DNA from: Boesenbergia rotunda | Lineage: Eukaryota; Streptophyta; Magnoliopsida; Zingiberales; Zingiberaceae | DNA: 64,000 nucleotides | Assembly (NCBI GenBank): GCA_024364735.1 | Contig: JAGFNQ010000967.1 | Span: forward strand, 551,538 to 615,537 | Reading direction: 5' to 3' | Part shown: positions 33,746 through 46,093 of the stretch, piece by piece | Layout: each line of letters begins with the position of its first letter | Numbering within the stretch: the stretch's first letter is position 1 | The notes under the pieces: model-generated | Seen by the model: only the letters and a program-made list of their open reading frames with translations | What the model was told of the DNA's origin: nothing | Database searches by the model: none | Made by a program: the position numbers and the translations under genes

Positions 33746-35263
33746 TGTTGGATCGAGAGAACCGATAGAGGGGGGGTGAATATCGAAAATCGTTCAGATT
33801 TGAAAAGAGAATGCGTAGCGGAAGATTAAAATTAAAAGCACACAGACACAGGTGGTTTTACTTGGTTCGGAGCCTAGGTCGACTCCTACTCCAAGGCCCA
33901 CGGTCGTTGACCGTTTTCTGCGGGCAATTCTATAAGTGCGCGAAAAACAGTTTACAGAAATTTTACAATTGCAGTATAGTAACTTAAAGAAAAGTTGCTC
34001 TTCATTACCGACGTCCAATGTATTTTGAATCTTGGAGCGGAGGGACGTCGTCGGCTCGAGTTGGGAGGATTCTGGAGCAGTGCGCGGGAGCAGAAGAGCG
34101 TAGAAGCGTTGAAGAAAATTGTTGTCTGAAGCTTGGGGTCGAGGGCCCTTTATATAGGGCCTGGGGGCGCCCGGGACGTCGGGGGCGCCCCCCCACGTGT
34201 CGGTTGATCCGGCTCGGTCTCGGTCAGCGTCTGATCCCTTCAACTTCGGGATCAGCTTTGACCGGGGCGCCCGGAGCGCTCGGGGCGCCCGGGTTGACCG
34301 GGTCAAATCTTATCCCTCGGCTTCGCTGGGTTGAGCTTCGATGCTTGCGCTTGGGGCGCCCGGAGCGCTGGGGGCACCCGGGAGCACGGGGGCACCCGGG
34401 AGTTGAACTGTCGAAGCCCATCTTGCTTTCTTGTGTTTTGTGTTCACCTTGGGGGCGCCCGGGACACTCCGGGCGCCCTGGTCTGCTGTTGCCTCATTCC
34501 TTTGAGGTTTTCTGAGCTGCAGACACACGTTCCTTCGGTCCTGCATCCAGGGTTAGTCCAAAACACAATAAAACAATAAAATATTAGATTATACAGCCTT
34601 AGCTGTCTTGGTTCTGACTTTGGGTCTCCAAAATGGAACCCTAGGTCGAACCGACGCCTACTGTTCCCTCGACGGGGAATGCGTCCTCACCTACTCCTCT
34701 CGGGAGAGTGTACCTGATGCCAACCGTTCCTCTGGTTGGACTTTTGCCTGACGGTCCTTTGCCAGGTCTTGGATGCCGAGCTGTCCTTCGCCCGGTGCCT
34801 AGCATTCCTTCGCTAGGGCTTTTTACTCTGGCATTCCTTCGCCAGTGCCTAGCAGTCCTTCGCTAGGGCTTTTCACTCTGGCATTCCTTCGCCAGTGCTT
34901 CAGTCCCAAGCTGTCCTTCTCCTGACGCCTAGTAGTCCTTCGCTAAGGCTTTTTACCCTGGCATTCCTTCGCCAGTGCCTAGCAGTCCTTCGCTAGGGCT
35001 TTTTATCCTGGCATTCCTTCGCCAGTGCCTAGCAGTCCTTCGCTAGGGCTTGGATACTGGCAGTCCTTCGCTAGGGCTTGGATACTGGCAGTCCTTCGCT
35101 AGGGCTTTGTATCCTGGCAGTCCTTCGCCAGGTGCCTAGCATTCCTTCGCTAGGACTTTGTCTCTGCACACTTGAGTAACATTATTAGATCACAAATAAA
35201 CTTAACTTTGAATCCTTTGCTAATATCAAAACAAGGTTCGATATGGTGCTTCCTGCACCAACA
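33746..35263 (-). repeat. Element D left (3') LTR
   Basis: On minus the LTR runs from TGTTGGTGCAGG at 35263 to CGATCCAACA at 33746, 1518 bp. A TATATAAAG box lies on minus near 34150. Internally it has GC-rich GGGGCGCCCGG repeats (34165-34480) and a CCTTCGC minisatellite (34750-35160). Confidence 0.88.
34750..35160. repeat. Hairpin minisatellite in the D LTR
   Basis: Two kinds of unit alternate: CTGGCATTCCTTCGCCAG and CTAGCAGTCCTTCGCTAG. Each is a 5-bp stem (CTGGC/GCCAG or CTAGC/GCTAG) around an 8-base loop with CCTTC. More than ten such units occur here, and the same array recurs in the other LTR copies (about 40430-40810, 41880-42260 and 43350-43490). Confidence 0.9.
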
Positions 35264-35280
35264 ATCTCCCCCTTTTTGAT
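35264..35280 (-). other. Element D polypurine tract
   Basis: On minus, AAAAAGGGGGAGAT directly precedes the TGTTGG of the left LTR. Confidence 0.85.
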
Positions 35281-38175
35281 TTATGGCAACACAATTCAAA
35301 GTTAAGTAAAAAACATATACAGTTTAAGCAAAAAGATAAAAACACAATGAAGTATGAACAGAATAGATTTTAAAAAAAAATTCTTTATTTCTCATACTCC
35401 CCCTAAAATCCTGAATTCATGTGTTAACACACTTAACTTTGACCTTTCCTCCCCCTTTGACATATATCAAAAACATACATGGGCGAAAAAAGGTTTCTAA
35501 TTGAGAGTTTTGAGTTTGTGTAAAACTTCTAAATTGACAAAACTTTTTTACACTTAGAAAATTTTCCATTTTGAAAAGCTTTGCAAGCCTAAATTTTGAA
35601 AAAAAAACTTTTTATTTACAAGGCTTTGCAAAAAGAATAAAAAACTTAGAAGAATTTTCTTGGACACAATTTAGGCATTAAAAAAAACATCTTTATGGAA
35701 TTTCTAGACAAGTTTTTCACCAAAAAAAACTCTACTTAGAAACATTTGTCAAAAAGAATTTAAAGGGTTTTGCTCAGACAAATTTTGTTTACTAAGGAAA
35801 GTTTTACTTTTGAAAAAAAATGTATTTAGAAACATTTAGATACACTTAGAAAGGAAACATTTAGTTATACTTAGAAAGTTTTAAAGCACTAGAAATACTT
35901 GACAGTAGATTGAAATTTTACCAACACTTAGCATTTAAAATTACTTTGAAATATTTAGAAATTTTTGCTTTTTGAAACAGAGATGAAAGTTTATCCAAAA
36001 AAACATTCCTTTTTCTCTTTCTTGTTCTCCCCCTTAAATATATTTTGAAATAAGTGTTAAGGAAAAAGTTTGTGTATCAGAGCCTATGAGTTTTGAAAAC
36101 ATAGAAATACTTAGTATTGTTCTTGAAAGCATAGCAAAAGCTAAAATTGCACCAACAAAACAAAAATTGTATTTGTAAGCAAGTCTTTGTGAAAATTCAC
36201 GTGTTTAGAACACTATTGCCTTGAAAAGTATTAGTACTTTAGAAAACATTATATCGAAGTACTTTTAAAAAATATGCATTTTCAAAAATATAAGTATTAT
36301 TTGAAAAATATGTATTTTTGAAAAATATGCAGGTACTTTAAAAAAACAGATTGAGCCTTTTTGGAAAGTCTAAGTACTGTTTTTTGAAAACTATTAGACT
36401 TTGAAAAATATAAGTAGTTTTTGAAGAGTATTATGCATTTTGAAAATATTTTACTTGACTAGGTTTCTTTTCCAGTCTGACACAATCCTAGAAAACCTTG
36501 TTAAATACAAGGACATTTTCCTAAGTGTCCTGGAAATTTTTCAAACTCAAGTAAATATTATTTCTAAAAATACTTTCATAAGCCACAAGACTTTTGAAAA
36601 AATAAAATATTAGTATTTTGAAAGAAAGATTATTTAAGTTTTCAAAAGGATTTTAAACTTGCAGTGCATGAAAACATATAATTTTAAAAAATTTCAATAA
36701 TTCTTTTAATTTAATCTCCCCCTAAGCTTGACCCAGTCCTAGGAAGCTTGTTGACTACAAGCGATCTTCCTCTGAGTTTTAAGGTTTGATTATAAGAATT
36801 ATCTAATAACTTCAAAACAAATAATTACAAAAAAAACACTTCAGAAATTCTTCTTTTGACTCAAAACTCCCCCTAAACTTGACACATCCTAGGAGTCCTT
36901 ATAGATCATGAAGTGGACCTTCCTCTGTGCCTTTAGGGTTTATTAAACTCAAAAGAATAATTTTGAATGATAATTTTCAAGGAGATACATTTTTGAAAAC
37001 ATAAGTTGAAATGATAACACAGTTTTTGAAAAATATTTTGAAATAATGATAATTTTTCAAACAGATAATAGTATAAGAAGGTTTTTGAATCAATTTTTGA
37101 AAACCTTATCGAGATGATAATAAGATTTAGAGCATAAGGTTTTTGAAAAAAAATTTAAATTTTTTGAAAAGTATTAAAAGAAACTCCCCCTGTATACGAC
37201 ACAGTCTGACTTTTATCTAATTTCCTTAAGGGGTTTCAGTGTGCAGGTTTGACTATGTTGACTAGGGTTGATTGTTTTGACCAAGTTTGACCAATCAATG
37301 ACTAAAACAAAACAAGCCCTAGATTATATTTAAAACGAGTCTATCGAGATATTTAACATGAAATTTCATATTAAAAAATGTTAGAAATGAAAAAGTAGGG
37401 TATAGTACAATAAATTGACAAAACAAAATAGAGATAAGTTTGAATAACTTTTGCAAACCTTTTCATTTAAAAGGATAGTGAATTATACTTTTAGGTCCTA
37501 GATGTCTCACCCAGTTCTACATGATTAAGCATGTTAACCTTATGGGTTTTGTGAGACAAATATTTTAATTTTGAAAACATGGTTAATTTTGAAAAGTTAG
37601 ATTAATTTTGAAAATAATTGGTTTTAAATTTATTTTGAAAAGGAATATTTGAATCTAAGATTAACTGAACATTTGTGTTAGATTCGAATTTGACAAAGAG
37701 TAAATTGAATTTGAATTTCAAAAATTGACTTCCAGGTCTTGGCGAGGCACTAGGCCTTCTTTGGCCGTAGCCTTATTGGATCATCAACCCTTCCCTTGAC
37801 AAAGCCTTTTAGTGAAATTTCATTTTCAAAATTACTTTTTGAAAAATTCTGGTCTAACTAGCTTGGGTCTTGAATCGGTAGCTTCGGCTAGTTCCGCCAA
37901 GATGGCTTCCCTAACGTACTATCATCTCACCTCCACCCAATACTATGTTGTTCAACTTTCAGTTAAACTGTTTTGTCCTTAAACTATTCAATCCTAATTT
38001 TAAGCAAGAAAAAAACATAAAATAAAATAAAAAGAAACATACAATTAAAGCAAAAATATGATCTAAGTTACATCATAATCGTAATAATATTCTGGATTAT
38101 CAAAAACAGCAATATTATGAATTAAATTTTCTAACAAATTAGCCTTAACTAATTTATAAGATTCAATCATATTAT
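35281..38175. other. Non-coding interior of element D
   Basis: About 2.9 kb of AT-rich DNA with many short words such as TTTGAAAA and repeated blocks around ACTCCCCCT and CTTGAC. No pol gene or other coding sequence is seen. Large non-coding interiors are typical of non-autonomous LTR elements. Confidence 0.7.
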
Positions 38176-38897
38176 TCATGGTAAATAATGGATTTTCAAA
38201 TACTGTAAACTTACCTTTCCAGATCGTTTGTCCAGTGCTCTTGTAATGATCACGAGCTGATCAGACCATATTGGGTCGATCTCCCTCATTGTCTTCTGAT
38301 TCCGAGTCTGAGTCGGACTCGGGTACCAGTTGAAGCTTCTTCTTTGGAGTTTTTCCTGCACTTGAAATTATACCTTCCTCGACCATTATAGTATCAGTCT
38401 GATTATTTAATTGTAATTCTGGAACAAATTCAAAATTGGTTACCATTTTTGTCTCAATCACTTTGCCTTCTAACTCTGGCTCGAATTCGCAATCAAGTTT
38501 CGAGTCTATCTCATCTTTTGATCCGAAGTTAACTTTGAAGTCGGGTGCTGATTCTTCAATATCGGAGCTCTCTTTGTGTAGATTGATTAACTTTTCCCAC
38601 ATCTCCTTGGCACAGTTGAAGGATCCGACCCGCTTCAATTCTTCATTGGTTAGGCCACATTGTAGATTTGCAGTTGCCCTTGCATCCGTCTCGATCTTCC
38701 TCAGAGTTGGTTCATCCAGTTGGTCCCACGTAATTGATAGTCCATCTTTTGTAGGGAGGTAGAACCCTGTTTGAATGATCATCCATATGTCTATATATAT
38801 GAGCCTTCAGATGGAACTCCATTTGACTTCTCCAATAATTGAAGTTCTCGCCGGAGAATAACGGTGGACGGGCACTGTTCCACTCTTGGTTGACCAT
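38176..38897 (-). pseudogene. Element D gag remnant
   Basis: Two overlapping frames on minus make up a copia-type gag N-terminal region. The first (38897-38712) has RPPLFSGENFNYWRSQMEFH; the second (38782-38261) continues with LRKIETDARA and NCAKEMWEKLINLHKES and ends in a Ser/Asp/Glu-rich tail. The switch falls in an ATATATATA run near 38800, which suggests slippage. No zinc knuckle is visible. The first frame resembles the gag region of element C in the phrase NYWR/DYWR. Confidence 0.8.
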
Positions 38898-39368
38898 TTA
38901 GATTTAACCTCGTATAGAAAAGAAGTAACAAAAATGTACCAAGACTTGGTCTTGGATTAGTAGTGCGGGAGAAGGGAAAAAAATAGCTCAAAATAAATGT
39001 TGCATGAATTTCGAGGTAGAATAATAATAAAATGATAAAAATAATTTATGATAAATTTTTGAAAATATTTATTTTGTCAATTCTGATTAATGATGAAAAA
39101 GTGAGACTTTAATGTTAAAAAAAATTACCTCGAATTAAGATAGCACGAATTTCAAGTAAAATATTAAAATAATAATAAAAAAGTTCATGACAAATTTTCA
39201 AAAATTATTCATTTTATCAATTTTGACTTATAGTGAAAAAATGAGAATTCAAAATTGAAAAAGGCGAAAAAGATCGAGTGGTGTTGATTAACAAAAAAGA
39301 AAAGAAATAAAAGAAATTTCGTAAATCCGAAAAATTCTCAAATTGGTGGTTGCACCAAATTTGAGCTT

Positions 39369-39384
39369 CCCCGCTCTGATACCA
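39369..39384 (-). other. Element D primer-binding site
   Basis: On minus, TGGTATCAGAGCGGGG starts two bases after the end of LTR copy R1. It matches the plant initiator tRNA-Met primer. Confidence 0.9.
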
Positions 39385-39386
39385 CT

Positions 39387-42300
39387 TGTTGGATCGAGAG
39401 AACCGATAGACGGGGGGTGAATATCGGAAATCGTTCGGATTTGAAAAGAGAATGCGTAGCGGAAGATTAAAATTAAAAGCACACAGACACAGGTAGTTTT
39501 AATTGGTTCGGAGCCTAGGTCGACTCCTACTCCAAGGCCCACGGTCGTTGACTGTTTTCTGCGGGCAATTCTATATGTCGCAAAAATAGTTTACAAAAGA
39601 TTTTACAGAATTCAGTACAGTAAACTAAAATAGCTCTTCGTTACCGACGTCCGGAGTGGATGGTATTTTCGGAGCGGGAGGACGTCGTCGGCGCTTGAGT
39701 CTCGTGTCGGTAGGTTTCCGGAGCAGAGCGCGGGAGCAGAAGAGCGTAGAAGCGTTGTTTGAAAGTGATGTTCGAAGCTTGGGGTCGAGGGCCCTTGATA
39801 TAGGGCCTAGGGGCGCCCGGGATATCGGGGGCGCCCCCCCACGTGTCGGTTGATCCGGCTCGGTCTCGGTCAGCGTCTGATCCCTTCAACTTCGGGATCA
39901 GCTTTGACCGGGGCGCCCGGAGCGCTCGGGGCGCCCGGAGCGCTCGGGGCGCCCGGGTTGACCGGGTCAAATCTTATCCCTCGGCTTCGCTGGGTTGAGC
40001 TTCGATGCTTGCGCTTGGGGGCGCCCGTGAGCAGCGGGGGCGCCCGGGAGCACGGGGGCGCCCGGGAGTTGAACTGTCGAAGCCCATCTTGCTTTCTTGT
40101 GTTTTGTATTCACCTTGGGGTCGCCCGGGACACTCCGGGCGCCCTGGTCAGCTGTTGCCTCATTCCTTTGAGGCTTTCTGAGCTGCAGACACACGTTCCT
40201 TCGGTCCTGCATCCAGGGTTAGTCCAAAACACAATAAAACAATAAAATATTAGATTATACAGCCTTAGCTGTCTTGGTTCTGACTTTGGGTCTCCAAAAT
40301 GGAACCCTAGGTCGAACCGACGCCTATTGTTCCCTCGACGGGGAATGCGTCCTCACCTACTCCTCTCGGGAGAGTGTACCTGATGCTAACCGTTCCTCTG
40401 GTTAGACTTTTGCCTGACGGTCCTTTGCCAGGTCTTGGATGCCGAGCTGTCGTTCGCCCGGTGCCTAGCATTCCTTCGCTAGGGCTTTTTACTCTGGCAT
40501 TCCTTCGCCAGTGCCTAGCAGTCCTTCGCTAGGGCTTTTTACTCTGGCATTCCTTCGCCAGTGCTTCAGTCCCAGGCTGTCCTTCGCCTGACGCCTAGTA
40601 GTCCTTCGCTAGGGCTTTTTACCCTAGCATTCCTTCGCCAGTGCCTAGCAGTCCTTCGCTAGGGCTTTTTATCCTGGCATTCCTTCGCCAGTGCCTAGCA
40701 GTCCTTCGCTAGGGCTTGGATACTGGCAGTCCTTCGCCAGGTGCCTAGCAGTCCTTCGCTAGGGCTTTGTATCCTGGCAGTCCTTCGTCAGGTGCCTAGC
40801 ATTCCTTCACTAGGACTTTGTCTCTGCACACTTGAGTAACATTGTTAGATCACAAATAAACTTAACTTTGAATCCTTTGCCAATATCAAAACAAGGTTCG
40901 ATATGATGCTTCCTGCACTAACAAAGATTAAAGTTAAAAAACACACAGACACAGGTGGTTTTACTTGGTTCGGAGCCTAGGTCGACTCCTACTCCAAGGC
41001 CCACGGTCGTTGACTGTTTTCTGCGGGCAATTCTATATGTCGCAAAAATAGTTTACAAAAGATTTTACAGAATTCAGTACAGTAAACTAAAATAGCTCTT
41101 CGTTACCGACGTCCGGAGTGGATGGTATTTTCGGAGCGGGAGGACGTCGTCGGCGCTTGAGTCTCGTGTCGGGAGGTTTCCGGAGCAGAGCGCGGGAGCA
41201 GAAGAGCGTAGAAGCGTTGTTTGAAAGTGATGTTCGAAGCTTGGGGTCGAGGGCCCTTTATATAGGGCCTGGGGGCGCCCGGGATATCGGGGGCGCCCCC
41301 CCACGTGTCGGTTGATCCGGCTCGGTCTCGGTCAGCGTCTGATCCCTTCAACTTCGGGATCAGCTTTGACCGGGGCGCCCGGAGCGCTCGGGGCGCCCGG
41401 GTTGACCGGGTCAAATCTTATCCCTCGGCTTCGCTGGGTTGAGCTTCGATGCTTGCGCTTGGGGGCGCCCGTGAGCAGCGGGGGCGCCCGGGAGCACGGG
41501 GGCGCCCGGGAGTTGAACTGTCGAAGCCCATCTTGCTTTCTTGTGTTTTGTGTTCACCTTGGGGTCGCCCGGGACACTCCGGGCGCCCTGGTCAGCTGTT
41601 TCCTCATTCCTTTGAGGCTTTCTGAGCTGCAGACACACGTTCCTTCGGTCCTGCATCCAGGGTTAGTCCAAAACACAATAAAACAATAAAATATTAGATT
41701 ATACAGCCTTAGCTGTCTTGGTTCTGACTTTGGGTCTCCAAAATGGAACCCTAGGTCGAACCGACGCCTACTGTTCCCTCGACGGGGAATGCGCCCTCAC
41801 CTACTCCTCTCGGGAGAGTGTACCTGATGCCAACCGTTCCTCTGGTTGGACTTTTGCCTGACGGTCCTTTGCCAGGTCTTGGATGCCGAGCTGTCCTTCG
41901 CCCGGTGCCTAGCATTCCTTCGCTAGGGCTTTTTACTCTGGCATTCCTTCGCCAGTGCCTAGCAGTCCTTCGCTAGGGCTTTTTACTCTGGCATTCCTTC
42001 GCCAGTGCTTCAGTCCCAGGCTGTCCTTCGCCTGACGCCTAGTAGTCCTTCGCTAGGGCTTTTTACCCTAGCATTCCTTCGCCAGTGCCTAGCAGTCCTT
42101 CGCTAGGGCTTTTTATCCTGGCATTCCTTCGCCAGTGCCTAGCAGTCCTTCGCTAGGGCTTGGATACTGGCAGTCCTTCGCCAGGTGCCTAGCAGTCCTT
42201 CGCTAGGGCTTTGTATCCTGGCAGTCCTTCGTCAGGTGCCTAGCATTCCTTCACTAGGACTTTGTCTTTGCACACTTGAGTAACATTGTTAGATCACAAA

Positions 42301-43603
42301 TAAACTTAACTTTGAATCCTTTGCCAATATCAAAACAAGGTTCGATATGATGCTTCCTGCACCAACAAAGATTAAAGTTAAAAAACACACAGACACAGGT
42401 GGTTTTACTTGGTTCGGAGCCTAGGCCGACTCCTACTCCAAGGCCCACGGTCGTTGACTGTTTTCTGCGGGCAATTCTATATGTCGCAAAAATAGTTTAC
42501 AAAAGATTTTACAGAATTCAGTACAGTAAACTAAAATAGCTCTTCGTTACCGACGTCCGGAGTGGATGGTATTTTCGGAGCGGGAGGACGTCGTCGGCGC
42601 TTGAGTCTCGTGTCGGGAGGTTTCCGGAGCAGAGCGCGGGAGCAGAAGAGCGTAGAAGCGTTGTTTGAAAGTGATGTTCGAAGCTTGGGGTCGAGGGCCC
42701 TTTATATAGGGCCTGGGGGCGCCCGGGATATCGGGGGCGCCCCCCCACGTGTCGGTTGATCCGGCTCGGTCTCGGTCAGCGTCTGATCCCTTCAACTTCG
42801 GGATCAGCTTTGACCGGGGCGCCCGGAGCGCTCGGGGCGCCCGGAGCGCTCGGGGCGCCCGGGTTGACCGGGTCAAATCTTATCCCTCGGCTTCGCTGGG
42901 TTGAGCTTCGATGCTTGCGCTTGGGGGCGCCCGGGAGCAGCGGGGGCGCCCGGGAGCACGGGGGCGCTCGGGAGTTGAACTGTCGAAGCCCATCTTGCTT
43001 TCTTGTGTTTTGTGTTCACCTTGGGGGTGCCCGGGACACTCCGGGCGCCCTGGTCAGCTGTTGCCTCATTCCTTTGAGGCTTTCTGAGCTGCAGACACAC
43101 GTTCCTTCGGTCCTGCATCCAGGGTTAGTCCAAAACACAATAAAACAATAAAATATTAGATTATACAGCCTTAGCTGTCTTGGTTCTGACTTTGGGTCTC
43201 CAAAATGGAACCCTAGGTCGAACCGACGCCTACTGTTCCCTCGACGGGCCACGCGTCCTCACCTACTCCTCTCGGGAGAGTGTACCTGATGCCAACCGTT
43301 CCTCTGGTTGGACTTTTGCCTGACGGTCCTTTGCCAGGTCTTGGATGCCGAGCTGTCCTTCGCCCGGTGCCTAGCATTCCTTCGCTAGGGCTTTTTACTC
43401 TGGCATTCCTTCGCCAGTGCCTAGCAGTCCTTCGCTAGGGCTTTTTACTCTGGTATTCCTTCGCCAGTACCTAGCAGTCCTTCGCTAGGATTTTTTACTC
43501 TGCACACTCAAGTGACATGTTAGATAACAAGTAAGACTTAACTTTTGAACCCTGTTGCCATTATCAAAACACAGGTTTGACTTTGGTGCTTTCTGCACCA
43601 ACA
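39387..43603 (-). repeat. Tandem array of three D LTR copies
   Basis: R1 (39387-40923, 1537 bp) is complete at the primer-binding-site side. R2 (40924-42367, 1444 bp) and R3 (42368-43603, 1236 bp) follow directly. Each begins on plus at AAGATTAAAG, lacking the first 76 bp of the LTR. R2 and R1 share nearly all sequence. The end of R3 (43490-43603) is diverged and its minisatellite is shorter. No internal sequence separates the copies. Confidence 0.92.
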
Positions 43604-43608
43604 TAGAG

Positions 43609-43895
43609 TCCCCTAGATGCTGGATTCATTCTCTCAATCATCCAAAATTCATTAGCATACATCTCATCTTGTACATCCAGTGTCCAAAAAGCCTACGAGA
43701 AGATTTGCAAGTCTCAAAATTTGAAGTGCTCCTATTTCGAGACATCGTCGTTGTATATTGGGAAACGAATTGCTACTATCCGTGAGCACCTGTAACGGAG
43801 TAATATCGTTTTACGGAGATAATATCGAACACTAATCTCGACGATATCATATCAATTTGCTTCCTCCCGACGGTAACCCCGGAATCGATCTCACA
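43609..43895 (+). repeat. Copia-B 3' LTR, right part
   Basis: The sequence continues the LTR from just downstream of its TATA box to GATCTCACA, matching 24366-24651. The target duplication AAATT follows. Confidence 0.88.
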
Positions 43896-43900
43896 AAATT

Positions 43901-46080
43901 ATTACATAAGAAGCATTATTATTTAACTTTTTATCAACTTCGATTAAATTTTTTAAATTTAATTTAAATTATTTTAATTGGATGTATGAATTATAGCAAA
44001 CATAACCATAGCTATTTGTTATAGTAAGAAATAAATCATAATAACTATAATAACAATAATTAGTAATTAGTCGGGTTTAGATCCGATTTTATATTCTTCA
44101 TTTTTATCATTATTTATTATCTATCCGCATCTGATTTTTCACCTTTCATCTTCATTTTCATACCCATCGCTCATCAAAAATCAAATATTTATTTTTATGT
44201 CCATATTCATTAAAAGATGTACTATAGTATGTACTAATAGTTTTCCTAGTTCAAAAAAATTATAAAATAATTTAAAAATCTATATATAATAAAAATAAAT
44301 AAATATCTATAATATAAATCTAATTTAATCATATTTAATTAAAATATATTAAAAAAATAGTGGGCTGGTTACTAGATTATAACTAATATGCATTATAACA
44401 ATTACTATAATAATACTAAAATAGAAATTATGATATAGGCCCTTTTTGATATTTTTAAAATATCATATACTCTTAATTTTTTATTTTTTTTTATAATCTA
44501 AATATTCCACTCCAGTCCAATTAATCTGGAGGCAGAAGATCTTTCATCTTTCTCTCCATCCACTGGGTAATTCCAAAAGCTTGAGTAGCAATATCAAGCA
44601 ATAACCGATTCTGTCAGGAAACAAATACATTCTTTCGATTTCTGAGAATTAAATCCTTACCACCAAGTTGTCCAATGTGCTTCAAAGATCTTCTTGCATA
44701 TATGTATTTTTATGTTTGCAATCTTGACCATCAAAGATGATTTTTTCACCTCTAATATTTTTATTAATTTATCTCAAGATTAACATAAATATATTTATAA
44801 TTTTGATATATGACCAAATTTATTTAGGATTAACAGAAAAAAATAATTCATGAGACTACTAATTAAGATAGTGACTAATATATAAGAAATAATAAATGTA
44901 ATATCTATATGTTATGAGTCCATAAAAAAAGAGATATGTTTGTAATTTTAGTGGCAAAAAACGATTTACTTATCTTTAACATTTCTGTCAATTCGTCTCA
45001 GGACCAACATTGAATAGTTAAATCATAAGGGTTACTAGTCTGGATACTATGTGAGAAAGATAGACATTTTAATTTTAAATTTTTTGATGATAACATTCAC
45101 ATATTGATTATCAATTCATTTTATAAAAATTAGAATAGGATATATTTACAATATTGGACGTTATATCTGTTGAGGGGAGGATCGATGAAGCTCCCAAACC
45201 AAAAACACAGTGGGACCCTTCATCACTCCCTTGGGGTCATGATTTCAGCTGGCCTCTTGCAGGCTGATAAATTGGTCATTAACAAGTTAAAAGTAAAAAG
45301 TTACTTTAAATCTCTAATGAGGAGTTAAATTTTGTATTCACTTCTCACATAATTTTTTTTTTTGTTTTTACTCCTTGATGAAATTGAGTATAAAATGATG
45401 AAAATTAAATATACATCAGTGAAAACTGAGTATAAAGTAAAACTTGAGTATAAAAAAGTGAAAATTGAGTACATGGGTATTGATATGGTGGATGTAACCT
45501 GTCATACTCAATTTTTTAATTTTTATATTTACTTTTCTTCAAATAATACTCATCAAACATCACATTAAGGACTGCATGAAAAGAAATATTTGTATAGAAA
45601 TTACATGTAAAGTTGACTTGATAAGTAGGGAGTTTAAAAAAATTTACCCAACATATAACCCAGTTTAAAAGATTAAAAAAAAAAATGATACAATCATAAA
45701 AAAATAAAGGGAAAAAAGAAAAGAAAAGCTGGCAGTCTTACCACTTCTTTTGCTGCATGCACGACAATATATTATTAATCAGCCTCTCTCTCTCTTTGTT
45801 TCCACCTTCTTCCCCCCCCCCCCCCCACACGGGCATAACTGAGTTTTGAGGAAATTGGTATAAATTTGACAATAAAAATGATAATAAATTTGGCTTGAAA
45901 AATTTATGAGTTTAAAGTGATTTATCTCCCTCTGAACACCGTAGGATAGGGAAGTGGATATCCATTTTGTTATCTATTAAATGAGAATGAAATAAATTTT
46001 ATTTTCCCCACCTTCTAAACCCGCTTAAAAGATCTATTATAAAAAAGTCGTTCGAACCACACGGGGTAAAATCTGATATG
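43901..46080. other. AT-rich intergenic DNA upstream of the HIPP gene
   Basis: About 2.2 kb without a supported gene. A run of about fourteen C residues lies near 45814-45827. Around 45380-45470 the words GAGTATAAA and GTGAAAA repeat imperfectly. A block near 45960-46030 resembles the right part of the MITE at 5958-6173, as a relic. Confidence 0.6.
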
Positions 46081-46085
46081 CTGGC

Positions 46086-46093
46086 TATATAAA
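46086..46093 (+). promoter_or_regulatory. TATA box candidate of the HIPP gene
   Basis: TATATAAA stands about 240 bases before the start codon at 46333. The distance implies a leader of roughly 200 bases, which is plausible. It is the best TATA match in that stretch. Confidence 0.5.

Larger units (their letters stand above)
33665..43603 (-). mobile_element. Element D: gag-only LTR retrotransposon with tandem 5' LTRs
   Basis: The 9.9-kb element is flanked by TAGAG (33660-33664 and 43604-43608). It reads on minus: three tandem LTR copies at the right, a primer-binding site, a gag-like frame, a 2.9-kb AT-rich non-coding stretch, a polypurine tract and the left LTR. No protease, integrase or reverse transcriptase is present. 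It resembles the TR-GAG or LARD classes of non-autonomous plant LTR elements. It interrupts the 3' LTR of Copia-B. Confidence 0.88.
23369..43895 (+). mobile_element. Copia-B: old Ty1/copia element hosting two LTR elements
   Basis: The 5' LTR is 23369-24651 and the 3' LTR is split, 32797-33664 plus 43609-43895. The target duplication is AAATT (23364-23368 and 43896-43900). The plus strand carries gag, protease, integrase, reverse transcriptase and RNase H remnants in copia order. Element C interrupts the region after RNase H, and element D interrupts the 3' LTR. The LTRs differ at many positions and the coding part has many stops, so this is the older host of the nest. The primer-binding site after 24651 is not clear. 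Confidence 0.88.

Noticed and set aside
34750..35160. Possible CRISPR-like array of regularly spaced repeats
   Set aside because: Units are directly adjacent variants of one minisatellite within a plant LTR, without unique spacers or cas genes.
33794..43252. Repeated open frames on both strands rich in GAPG, APRAL and similar words
   Set aside because: They lie in the GC-rich part of the element D LTR and recur in every LTR copy. They overlap the LTR promoter and are not conserved as proteins.
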